DNA of 64,000 nucleotides. Origin: Methylibium sp. (GTDB taxonomy: Bacteria > Pseudomonadota > Gammaproteobacteria > Burkholderiales > Burkholderiaceae_C). The stretch covers positions 1 through 64,000 of the forward strand of contig PNNH01000076.1 in assembly GCA_013824165.1 (NCBI GenBank). The letters run 5' to 3'. Under the pieces are notes generated by a model that was given only the letters and a program-made list of their open reading frames with translations, had not been told where the DNA came from and ran no database searches. A program made the position numbers and the translations under genes. Positions 24,899 to 32,742 of this stretch are shown here, piece after piece (within the stretch, counting starts at the first letter, position 1; every line of letters begins with the position of its first letter).

Positions 24899-25807
24899 TC
24901 AGCCTACAACCAGACGGTCCCGGCCTTCGCGCTTGGCTCGGTAGAGCGCCTGATCCGCACGGCTCAGCACGGCGTTGCGGCCTTCGCCACCGCGCACATC
25001 GGCCGCGACCAGGCCCGCCGAACAGCTGTAGCGGAATGCGGGCTGTGCTGCCAACGGCTGCGAGGCCCGCACCGCCGCCAGCAGGCGCAGCAGCACCCGC
25101 TCGGCCTCCGGCAAGGGCGTGTCCGGCAGCACCAGCACAAACTCCTCGCCGCCCAGGCGCGCAGCAATATCGGCGCGCCGCACGCACTGCCTCATCAGCT
25201 GCGCAAAGTCCTGCAGCACCAGGTCACCGGCATCGTGGCCCAGGCTGTCGTTGACGCGTTTGAAGTGATCAAGATCCAGCACCGCCAGGCTGAGCGGCGC
25301 AGCCTGCTCACGGGCCAGCAGGGCATCAAGCCGCTCCAGGCAGTAGCGCCGGTTGCTGAGCTGGGTGAGCTCATCGGTCCACGCGGCACGCTGCGCCAGA
25401 TCACGCTCCTGCCGCAGATCGCGGCCTTCGGTGTGCAGGCCGCTCACATCGCTGGCGATGCACAGCATCCAGCCGTTCGTCACGGTGGTCTCGCACATCA
25501 GCATCCAGCGGCCATCAGCCAAGCTGGTCTCGAAGCTGCGAAACGGTAGCTTGCCGCGCCGGGATTGGGCGGCTGCCAGCCAGGCTTCGAAGTCAGCAGC
25601 CGAGACCTGGGTGCCGCGCTCGCTGTGGTAGCCCTGACGCATCAGCTCAGCCCAGGACGGCAACTCTTCGGTCGACAGCCCGAGTGCCCGGCGAAAGGCG
25701 CTGTTGGCGAAGCGCATCTGGTCGCGCTCATCGAACATGGCCACCAGCTGCTCGCTCGCTTCGAACAGCGCTGGCAGGTTCTCCAACTCGGCCGGGCTCA
25801 TCTGCAT
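24899..25807 (-). CDS. PAS-GGDEF diguanylate cyclase
   Basis: A 302-residue soluble cyclase. A PAS fold covers residues about 10-130 (LVAMFDERDQMRFANSAFRRALGLS). A GGDEF domain follows with DELTQLSNRR, LDLDHFKRVNDSLGHDAGD and the active GGEEF. The product-inhibition I-site RRAD lies five residues before it. It should make c-di-GMP from two GTP. The ATG 25807 begins five bases after the stop of a dead ABC-transporter gene end, and that fragment supplies the GAGG-containing translation start region. No receiver domain is present. Confidence 0.87.
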   Translation of the reverse strand: MQMSPAELENLPALFEASEQLVAMFDERDQMRFANSAFRRALGLSTEELPSWAELMRQGYHSERGTQVSAADFEAWLAAAQSRRGKLPFRSFETSLADGRWMLMCETTVTNGWMLCIASDVSGLHTEGRDLRQERDLAQRAAWTDELTQLSNRRYCLERLDALLAREQAAPLSLAVLDLDHFKRVNDSLGHDAGDLVLQDFAQLMRQCVRRADIAARLGGEEFVLVLPDTPLPEAERVLLRLLAAVRASQPLAAQPAFRYSCSAGLVAADVRGGEGRNAVLSRADQALYRAKREGRDRLVVG

Positions 25808-25811
25808 GCAG

Positions 25812-26035
25812 CTATTCTGCCTCCAAGCCCAAAACCCGACCGCTCTGACGAGCCCACAGCCGCGCATAGATGCCTCCCGCGGCCAGCAGCTCGGCATGCG
25901 AGCCCTGCTCTACGATGCAGCCGGCGTACCTCACCACCAGACGGTCCAGCGTCGCGATGGGCGGTGGGCGGTGGGCGTGGCCATCAAGGTATTGCCTTCA
26001 GTCAGCTTGTAGCGGTCTTGCTGGATCGCCCTCTC
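25812..26035 (-). pseudogene. Remnant 1 of an ABC exporter 3' end
   Basis: Read on the minus strand, 25812-25955 encodes the last residues of an exporter [30 protein letters not shown] and an ending LGLEAE-stop. These match the C-terminus of the intact gene at 32743-34602. Upstream (25960-26035) the similarity continues but has frameshifts. By eye the match to 32746-32970 is about 80 percent, so this copy is older than remnant 2. It lies directly before the GGDEF start codon. Confidence 0.8.
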
Positions 26036-26073
26036 GGCCCTACCGCCACACTCAACCCCGCCGGCTTATCTCC

Positions 26074-26982
26074 TCACCCCTTGGCTTGAACCGCCCTCCC
26101 CGCTGCAATCCAACCATCCAGACCGCCGCGCAGAAAGCGTGCCTGCACACCGGCGGCGTGTAGCCGCATTGCCGTCGCGCGGCCGACTTCGTGGCCGTAG
26201 ATGCAGTAGACAAGGGCAGGCTCACCTTGGGGCAAGCCAGCGCCCCACTCACCCACGGCCTGCGGGTCGCGCCACACGGCGCCGGGGATCAGCGAATCGG
26301 CCTGCTCGAAGATGGCGGCACGCCGCACGTCCAGCACATGCGCGGCTTGCAGCAGCTCGTCTTGCGAGGCGCCAAGGGCATCGCTGCTGGCCTCCACGGC
26401 CTGCTGATAGCGCAAGTACACCTGCGCCCAGTGAATGTTGTCCATGAAGGCATCGACGTAGCTGCCGGCCGCGGCGCCGAAGTCCAGATGGTAGGCATGC
26501 TCGTACATATCGAGCGCCAGGATGGGGATGCCGCCGGCGAGCGCGTGGCTGTGGTCGGCGGCCCATTGATTCACCAGCGTGCCTTCGCGCGGCTGAAACA
26601 CCAGCAGCACCCAGCCCGAGCCGCCGCCCAGGGCTTTGCCCATTGCCATGAACTCCTCGCGCTAGCGCTGCACACTGCCGAAGTTGGCCTGCAGCGCCAG
26701 CGCCATGGCCGGGACCATGTCGGCGCCGTCGCCGCCCAGGCTGTCGAAGTACAGCTCATGCAGCAGCATCGAGTTGCTGGCGATCAGTTCCTCGCGCTTC
26801 AGTCCGTTGAGCTGAAAGCCTGGAGCCGCTGCAACAGGCAGCTCGAGCCACTGCGCACGGATGGTGTTCAGGCGCTTGACCGCACCGCCGTAGTTGTTCT
26901 GGTGGTGGCTGCGCAGCAGGCGCTCAGACAGGCCCTTGAGGCCACCGGCGTCGAAGGGCAGTTCCAGGGCTCGTGCGTCCAT
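26074..26982 (-). pseudogene. Fe-superoxide dismutase-rhodanese fusion, split by in-frame amber codon
   Basis: One reading frame from ATG 26982 (SD GAGGAGA) to 26074 encodes an Fe/Mn-SOD followed by a rhodanese domain. It is interrupted by TAG at 26664-26662. N-half: LLRSHHQNNYGGAVKRLN and LHELYFDSLGG with metal His residues. After FGSVQR-stop the frame resumes with REEFMAMGKALGGGSGWVLLVF, the metal motif ALDMYEHAYHLDFG, and a rhodanese with active-site YCIYGHEVG. SODs usually have Trp where the TAG stands, so TGG to TAG is the likely lesion. It is the third gene of the chrB-chrA operon, where SOD and rhodanese proteins (ChrC, ChrE) are known. A sequencing error cannot be excluded. Confidence 0.82.
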
Positions 26983-26995
26983 GATGGCTTTCTCC

Positions 26996-28372
26996 TCAGA
27001 ACTTCGCATGCAGCAGCGCCGCAGGCAGGAACTGCCAGGCGATGCCAGCCAGGCCAGCGCCCAGCACCAGCGGAATCACACCCAGCTTGAAACGGAACAG
27101 GGCCACGGCGGCGGCCAGGCCGATGCCGGCCGAGGCCCACTCGAAGCGGCCGGCCAGGCCCTCGGGCCACAGCACGTGGTAGGCAAAGAACAGGGCCAGG
27201 TTCAGGATGACGCCGACCACCGCGGCAGTGATGGCCGTCAGCGGCGCAGTGAAGCCCAGCTTGCCGTGCGTGGATTCGATGAAGGGGCCGCCCAGAAGGA
27301 TAAAGCAGAACGAGGGCAGGAAGGTGAAGAAGGTGACCACCGTGGCCGCCACCGCGCCGGACAGCCACAGCGCATCGCTGCCAAAGAGGGCCGCGCCCCA
27401 GCCGCCGACAAAGCCAACAAAGGCCACCACCATGATCAGCGGGCCTGGCGTGGTTTCGCCCAGCGCGAGGCCGTCGATCATTTGAGGCGCGCTCAGCCAC
27501 TGGTGCTGCTCCACCGCGCCCTGCACCACATAGGGCAGCACCGCATAGGCACCGCCGAAGGTCAGCAAGGCCGCCTTGGTGAAGAACCAGGCCATCTGCG
27601 TGAGCATCGCATCCCAGCCAAAGAGCGCGCTCAAGCCGCCGATCGCCAGCGCCCACAGGCCCAGGCACAGCAGCAGCAGCGTGCGAAAGCGCGCCCAGCT
27701 GAAGCGCGCGTGGGCTGGTGCGGGCGTGTCGTCGTCAATGCAGGCGGGGCCCGAGGCCTTGGCAGCAGGTCCATGGCTGCCGCCGCCGGGGGCGAACTGC
27801 GCCGGCGCGAACTGCCCGCCGAAGTAGCCCACGAGGGCTGCAGCCAGCACGATGAGCGGGAACGGTACATCGAGCGCGAAGATGGCAATGAAGGAGGCCG
27901 CGGCGATGCCCCACAGCCAGCGGTTCTTCAGCACCCGCGAGCCGATGCGCAACGCGGCGTGCAGCACCAACGCCGTGACCGCCGGCTTGATGCCGTAGAA
28001 GATGCCGGCGATCACCGGCACATGGCCGAATGCCATATAGACCCAGGACAGCGCGATGAGGATGAACAGCGAGGGCAGCACGAACAGCCCGCCCGCGACG
28101 ATGCCGCCCCAGCTGCGGTGCATCAGCCAGCCAATATAGGTGGCGAGCTGCTGGGCCTCGGGCCCGGGCAGCAGCATGCAGTAGTTGAGAGCGTGCAAGA
28201 AGCGCTTCTCCGAGATCCAGCGGCGCCGCTCCACCAGCTCCTCATGCATGATCGCAATCTGCCCGGCCGGCCCGCCGAAGCTGATGAAACCGAGCTTCAG
28301 CCAGAAGGCGAAGGCTTGCGCGCGGGTCACGGGCTCGGGGCCGCCGGCCAAGGTCTCAGCGCTGTTGTTCAT
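26996..28372 (-). CDS. chrA: Chromate efflux transporter ChrA
   Basis: A 458-residue, two-half CHR-family membrane transporter that exports chromate. Both repeats are visible: FGGPAGQIAIMHEELVERRRW with LPGPEAQQLATYIGW in the first half, and FGGAYAVLPYV with ALGETTPGPLIMV in the second. About ten membrane helices. Start 28372 was chosen because it begins the family N-terminus and overlaps the end of chrB by 17 bases. It follows chrB and precedes the split SOD-rhodanese gene. Confidence 0.92.
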   Translation of the reverse strand: MNNSAETLAGGPEPVTRAQAFAFWLKLGFISFGGPAGQIAIMHEELVERRRWISEKRFLHALNYCMLLPGPEAQQLATYIGWLMHRSWGGIVAGGLFVLPSLFILIALSWVYMAFGHVPVIAGIFYGIKPAVTALVLHAALRIGSRVLKNRWLWGIAAASFIAIFALDVPFPLIVLAAALVGYFGGQFAPAQFAPGGGSHGPAAKASGPACIDDDTPAPAHARFSWARFRTLLLLCLGLWALAIGGLSALFGWDAMLTQMAWFFTKAALLTFGGAYAVLPYVVQGAVEQHQWLSAPQMIDGLALGETTPGPLIMVVAFVGFVGGWGAALFGSDALWLSGAVAATVVTFFTFLPSFCFILLGGPFIESTHGKLGFTAPLTAITAAVVGVILNLALFFAYHVLWPEGLAGRFEWASAGIGLAAAVALFRFKLGVIPLVLGAGLAGIAWQFLPAALLHAKF

Positions 28373-29312
28373 CGGGCACCTGCATCGCGGCATAGACCGC
28401 ATCGAACACCTCGCTGGCAGCCGCCAGCAGCGCATCGTCCTTGGCATGCCGGGACTGCAGGCCGCGGACCACCAGCTCAAGCCCCGGCGCTTCCTCGACC
28501 ACACTGCCGCCGATGTCGATGCTGCGCACCAGCTGGCCCAGGCGCCGCAGCGCCGGGTCGCCCAGCAAGCCGAAGCTCTCAGCCAGCACTTCGAAGGTCA
28601 CCTTGTCACCGACATGCGTGAAGGTGGCGCCATCGAAGTCATAGCCCAGCGCCGACTTGGGGCACTTGCCCGTATCGGCAAGCCAGAGGAAGCGCGGCTG
28701 CTGGTCGATGAAGCGCTGCACCAGCCAGGCGCTGGCCAGGCGATCAACCCAGGGGCGCTTGCGTGTGGCCCAGCTGCGGCCCTGGTAGTCGGCCGCCGAT
28801 CTCGGAGTGATGCTGCCGCCACTGGCAGCAGGCTCATCGGGCGAGAGCTTCAGCTCCACCTCGCGCCGCAGCGCCGCCAGTGCGTCGACGGCACGCGCGG
28901 CCGCCTTGCCGGGAAAGAAGTCTCTGGCCTGGATGTCCTGCAGCTGCTGCACAAGCGCGCGCAGCTGCTTGCGCCACTCGGCCTCGCTGGCCAGGCCCAT
29001 CGTCGCCCGGGTCTGCTTTATGGACTGCAGCAGCTCGGCGTAGTACTCACTGCGATCGAACAGGGCACGAAAGGCTTGCTCCTGCGCGGCATCTCGCGCT
29101 GACACGACCAGCAGGTGCGCGTCGGCGCCGGCCTCGGCGATGGTGCGTTCCAGCGCCCAAAGGGCCTGGGCGCTCGGCGCCTGCTCGGGCAGCACATAGA
29201 CCCCCTCGCGCAGGCTTGCCGCGCCGGTGGCTTTCAGCGCGCGCCACACCTTCACGCGCAGGCCGCTGGGCTGCGTCGGCAGGGTGGCCGTCAGGATGAT
29301 CCAGTTCTTCAT
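28356..29312 (-). CDS. chrB: Chromate resistance regulator ChrB
   Basis: A 318-residue ChrB protein. The N-terminal half (LRVKVWRALKATGAASLREGVYVLP) is the ChrB-N winged-helix-like region, and the C-terminal domain holds RKRPWVDRLASAWLVQRFID and AESFGLL, conserved in ChrB. In other species ChrB senses chromate and controls chrA. First gene of the operon; a dyad lies directly in front of its ATG. Full length, no breaks. Confidence 0.9.
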   Translation of the reverse strand: MKNWIILTATLPTQPSGLRVKVWRALKATGAASLREGVYVLPEQAPSAQALWALERTIAEAGADAHLLVVSARDAAQEQAFRALFDRSEYYAELLQSIKQTRATMGLASEAEWRKQLRALVQQLQDIQARDFFPGKAAARAVDALAALRREVELKLSPDEPAASGGSITPRSAADYQGRSWATRKRPWVDRLASAWLVQRFIDQQPRFLWLADTGKCPKSALGYDFDGATFTHVGDKVTFEVLAESFGLLGDPALRRLGQLVRSIDIGGSVVEEAPGLELVVRGLQSRHAKDDALLAAASEVFDAVYAAMQVPDEQQR

Positions 29313-29319
29313 GCAGCAA

Positions 29320-29336
29320 ATATCTCATGACGATAT
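29320..29336 (-). promoter_or_regulatory. Dyad in front of chrB, candidate operator
   Basis: ATATC-N7-GATAT lies 7 bases before the chrB ATG in an AT-rich stretch that also offers possible -10 hexamers. Location and symmetry fit an operator for the operon regulator. This is inference. Confidence 0.4.
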
Positions 29337-29462
29337 GAATGCTACAAGACAATTCTGTGAGCGCCTCCTTGCCGGCCCAGCGCGGCAAGGGGACGTTCTG
29401 GCCACAAGCCTAGGAGTGCACTTCGCTCACAGAAGCAGCGGATCGGTCTGCCTGCTGCAACA

Positions 29463-31274
29463 TCAGGCAAACGAGGTTTCAAGCTCATCGATCAGGCGCC
29501 CCACATAGGCCACGGCATCGTGGATCGGTTGGGGCGAATCCATGTCAATGCCTGCCATGCGCATCAGATCCAGCGGCGTGTGGGTCCCACCGGCCTTGAG
29601 CACTTCCAGCCAGCGCTGCACAGCCGCCTGCCCTTCCTTCTGCACAAGCAGCGACATGGCGGTCGAGGCCACCAGGCCCACCGAGTAGGTGTAGGGATAC
29701 AGGCCCATGTAGTAGTGCGGCTGGCGCATCCAGGTCATGCGCGCACCGTCGTCGATCTCCACCGTGTCGCCCCAGAACTTCGCCAGGATCTGCCCCTTGC
29801 GTTCGTTCAGCACCGCCGCGGTGATGGAGCCACCAGCCTCGGCCAGCGCATACACCTGGCGCTGCAGTTCTGCTTCCAGCAGGTGGGTCACGAAGTTGTG
29901 ATGGTAGGTTCCCAGCACCTGCATGATGACCGAGCGTCGCATCCGTGTTTCCTGACTCTGGCCCAGGATGTGCTGCGCCAACAGCATCTCGTTCATGATC
30001 GACGGCGCTTCGACAAAAGGCATGGCCGGGCGCGTGTTCACGAAGCGCTGGTGCTGCATCGCCAGGCCAAAATGCCCGCCATGGCCCAGTTCATGGGCCA
30101 GCGTGAACACATTGCGCATGGTGTTCGACCAGGTGATCAGGATGTAGGGATGTACGCCGTAAGGCGACGCACAGAACGCGCCCGAAGACTTGCCGATGTT
30201 GTCGGCCCGATCGACCCAGCGCTGCTCCATGGTGTGGCGCGCGAAGTTACAGTACTGCGGCCCCATCACCGCCAAGGAATCCAGGATCAGCTTGCAGCCG
30301 TCCTCATAAGACATGTGGGGATTGAAGTCCGGGTCCAGCGGCGCCTTAATGTCGCAGTAGAGCAGCTTGTCCAGGCCCAGCACCCTGCGGCGCAGCCGCG
30401 CGTAGCGCTGCATATGCGGTGCGAGTTCGGCCTGGATGATGTCCAGGATGTTGTTGTAGACCGTGTGCGGGATCTTGTGCGGCTGCAACAGATACTCTTC
30501 GGTGCTGCGGTACTTGCGCAGCCGCGCCATCGCGATGTTCTTGTTGACCTCGGTGGCGAATGTGGCGGAATAGGTTTGCTTATAGGCCTTCAGCCCGGCG
30601 CTGAACGAGGCCCAAGCGCCGCGGCGCACATGGGTATCGCTGTGGGTTTCGAAGTTGGACTCAAAGCCGTTGAACGAGTTCTCGTAGACCGTTCCGGCCG
30701 CGTCGGTAAAGGGTGCGAACTGCATGTCGCCGGACTTGGACCGGCTGTAGATCATGTAGGGCGCGTTCAACACCTCGCCCAGCGAGGCCAGCACCCGCTC
30801 GGTATCGGCGTCAAGGCGATGCGGGCGCAGGTCTAGCAAGTCGTTCAGCATGCGCTGAAAATCGGCCAGCCCTGCCTCGGCGGCCATGAACTGCTCCAGC
30901 AGGCCATCGGGAAACGCCAGGATTTCAGCGTCGACGAAGGCCGTGCTCGCGTCCACGCGCGCCTGCAGCGCCGACACACGGGCCATCGCTGCCTGGTATT
31001 GCGGGTTGCTGCCGTCCTGCGCGTTGCGCAGGTGCGCGAAGGAGGCCACGCGCATCAAACGGGTCCGGAGGGTCTCCACCGCGCTCAGGCAGGCCAGCAG
31101 CATCTGCGCAGCGCCACTCAGTTGCCCCTGAAACGCGTTGAGTGTGTACCGTGCTTCATCGACGGCCTGGTACTCCAGATCCCAGGCTGCTTCGCTGACG
31201 AACAGGTCGTCCAGGTTCCAGGTGAATTCAACGGAAACCTGCTCGCGCGAGAGGCGTGTTTTCATGTCGCTCAT
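29463..31274 (-). CDS. pepF: Oligoendopeptidase F (M3 family metallopeptidase)
   Basis: About 603 residues. The zinc motif HELGHGGHFG with a downstream EAPSIMNEMLL glutamate defines the M3B PepF family. The beginning (WNLDDLFVSEAAWD) and ADNIGKSSGAFC also match it. It cleaves short cytoplasmic peptides. Starts 31274 and 31265 both fit GAGGG upstream; the 47 further in-frame codons before them lack family similarity. It lies in the block bracketed by two ABC-gene remnants but shows no link to chromate. Confidence 0.9.
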   Translation of the reverse strand: MSDMKTRLSREQVSVEFTWNLDDLFVSEAAWDLEYQAVDEARYTLNAFQGQLSGAAQMLLACLSAVETLRTRLMRVASFAHLRNAQDGSNPQYQAAMARVSALQARVDASTAFVDAEILAFPDGLLEQFMAAEAGLADFQRMLNDLLDLRPHRLDADTERVLASLGEVLNAPYMIYSRSKSGDMQFAPFTDAAGTVYENSFNGFESNFETHSDTHVRRGAWASFSAGLKAYKQTYSATFATEVNKNIAMARLRKYRSTEEYLLQPHKIPHTVYNNILDIIQAELAPHMQRYARLRRRVLGLDKLLYCDIKAPLDPDFNPHMSYEDGCKLILDSLAVMGPQYCNFARHTMEQRWVDRADNIGKSSGAFCASPYGVHPYILITWSNTMRNVFTLAHELGHGGHFGLAMQHQRFVNTRPAMPFVEAPSIMNEMLLAQHILGQSQETRMRRSVIMQVLGTYHHNFVTHLLEAELQRQVYALAEAGGSITAAVLNERKGQILAKFWGDTVEIDDGARMTWMRQPHYYMGLYPYTYSVGLVASTAMSLLVQKEGQAAVQRWLEVLKAGGTHTPLDLMRMAGIDMDSPQPIHDAVAYVGRLIDELETSFA

Positions 31275-31490
31275 ACCCTCGATGTCGTCTTGCACTGGGT
31301 TCGGCGCCGTATCCGGCTCACAGCGCTGGTGTTGCGCGCACAGCCGCGCAGAAAGAGTATCGCCCAAGGCCTGCGGGCACCCAGGCATGGCGCTGACCTC
31401 GATGAGCACAGACACTGACTTAATATGCTAGCTTCAAGTCACCAACAGCAGCAAAAACTTGCGGCTGGCGCCGACCGTCAACCACCACAC

Positions 31491-31665
31491 TCACCCCTCC
31501 GCGTCCAAACCCAGGAAGCCTCCGCTCTGATGCGCCCACAGCCGCGCATGCTGGATCGCCGCTTCCACCTCGCTGTCCAGCGCGCCGGTGGCTTCGGCCA
31601 GCAGCAGGATGGGCGCGTCCTTGACGCATCACGCAGGTGATCACAGTGCGCTGATGCTGGCCACC
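31491..31665 (-). pseudogene. Remnant 2 of an ABC exporter 3' end with 153-bp internal deletion
   Basis: The minus strand here is over 93 percent identical by eye to two parts of the intact exporter gene's 3' end. 31497-31549 corresponds to 32749-32801, and 31550-31622 corresponds to 32955-33027. The 153 bases between are missing exactly (51 codons, in frame). The frame still reads ILLLAEATGALDSEV, AAIQHARLWAHQSGG and GLDAEG-stop. It breaks upstream of 31622 by an insertion. It lies between pepF and the glycosyltransferase. Confidence 0.85.
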
Positions 31666-31784
31666 TATGGACAACAAGCGCCCCACCGGGCTGCCTTGCG
31701 AAACCCATTTCCCTGCTGCTCGTGTCGCCCGGGCCGCGCGATTTCGTTACGCTCTGGGCTTTACTGACCTCCCAAGCCCATTGC

Positions 31785-32732
31785 ATGTCACAGCGCCGCA
31801 TCCTCTTCGTCGCCGAACCTTTCGCTTTCCCCTCCGGCGGTATTGCGGTGATCTACCAGCATGCCGCGACGCTGGCCCGTCACGGATTCCGTGCCTCGGT
31901 GGCCCTGAGCAACCGTCCCGAGGTGGACTTCTACGGCGCCGATGCGCCGCTCACATTGCATGGCGGCGAGCTGCGGACGGAGCCGGGCGACATCTGGGTG
32001 ATTCCCGAAGGCTTCTCCAGCTATGTCGAAGCGCTCCGGCCCGCTCCGGTGCGCAAGCTGATGTTCTGTCAGAACCAGTACTACGTTCCCTTCCCCGCCC
32101 AATCCGGAGCCGGTGCGGCCGAGTTGGGGGTGGACGGCTTCATCGCCTCCAGCGCGGCGGTTCAACACTTCTTCGCCGATGTGTATGGAATGACCGATGT
32201 TCCTCTGATCCCTTGTGCGGTCGATCCGGAGCGCTTCGCACCGGCGCCGCAGAAGAAGCTGCAGGTGGCCTGCATGCCCCGCAAGCTGGCTGACGACGCA
32301 GCGTTCATTCAGGCCACGTTCTGGCGCATGCATCCACGCCACGCCGATGTCCCCTGGCTCGCCATCCAGGGCGGTACTCAGGAGCAGGCCGCGGCAGCTC
32401 TGGGCGAGAGTGCGGTGTTCCTCTCCCTGTCCCACAAGGAGTCTTTCGGCCTGCCGCCACTCGAGGCCATGGCCGCCGGCTGTCTGGTCGCTGGATTCCA
32501 CGGTGACGGCGGGCGCGAGTACATGAACAGCGCGAATGGCTGGTGGGCCGAGACCGGAGACTGGCGGGCCTGCGTGCACGGCCTAGCGACGGCTCTGGAT
32601 CTCTGCAAGGCAGACGCAGCAGCGAGCGCACCGGTCCGCCAGGCCATGGCGGAGACGGTGGCACGCTACAGCCCGGCGCGGATGGAGGAAGCCTTGCTGC
32701 GCTTCTGGCGCGCGGAACTTCAGCAGCGCTGA
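31785..32732 (+). CDS. GT4-like glycosyltransferase
   Basis: A 315-residue protein with a GT-B fold: N-terminus ILFVAEPFAFPSGGIAVIYQHA, C-terminal nucleotide-sugar site with the EX7E motif in KESFGLPPLEAMAAGCLVAG. It transfers a sugar from a nucleotide donor to an unknown acceptor. Start 31785 follows the family N-terminus (MSQRRILFVAEPF). It lies between an ABC-gene fragment and the converging intact ABC exporter, which ends 10 bases away. No polysaccharide genes are adjacent. Confidence 0.8.
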   Translation: MSQRRILFVAEPFAFPSGGIAVIYQHAATLARHGFRASVALSNRPEVDFYGADAPLTLHGGELRTEPGDIWVIPEGFSSYVEALRPAPVRKLMFCQNQYYVPFPAQSGAGAAELGVDGFIASSAAVQHFFADVYGMTDVPLIPCAVDPERFAPAPQKKLQVACMPRKLADDAAFIQATFWRMHPRHADVPWLAIQGGTQEQAAAALGESAVFLSLSHKESFGLPPLEAMAAGCLVAGFHGDGGREYMNSANGWWAETGDWRACVHGLATALDLCKADAAASAPVRQAMAETVARYSPARMEEALLRFWRAELQQR

Positions 32733-32742
32733 GTCCAACCCG

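Noticed and set aside
26662-26664. Recoded amber codon (pyrrolysine)
   Set aside because: No sign of a pyrrolysine system in the window, Trp fits the SOD family at this position, and pyrrolysine is not expected in this bacterial group.
26074-27009. Two separate genes (SOD N-half; rhodanese-containing protein)
   Set aside because: Both halves lie in one frame and split the SOD domain in its middle; one stop codon is the simpler explanation.
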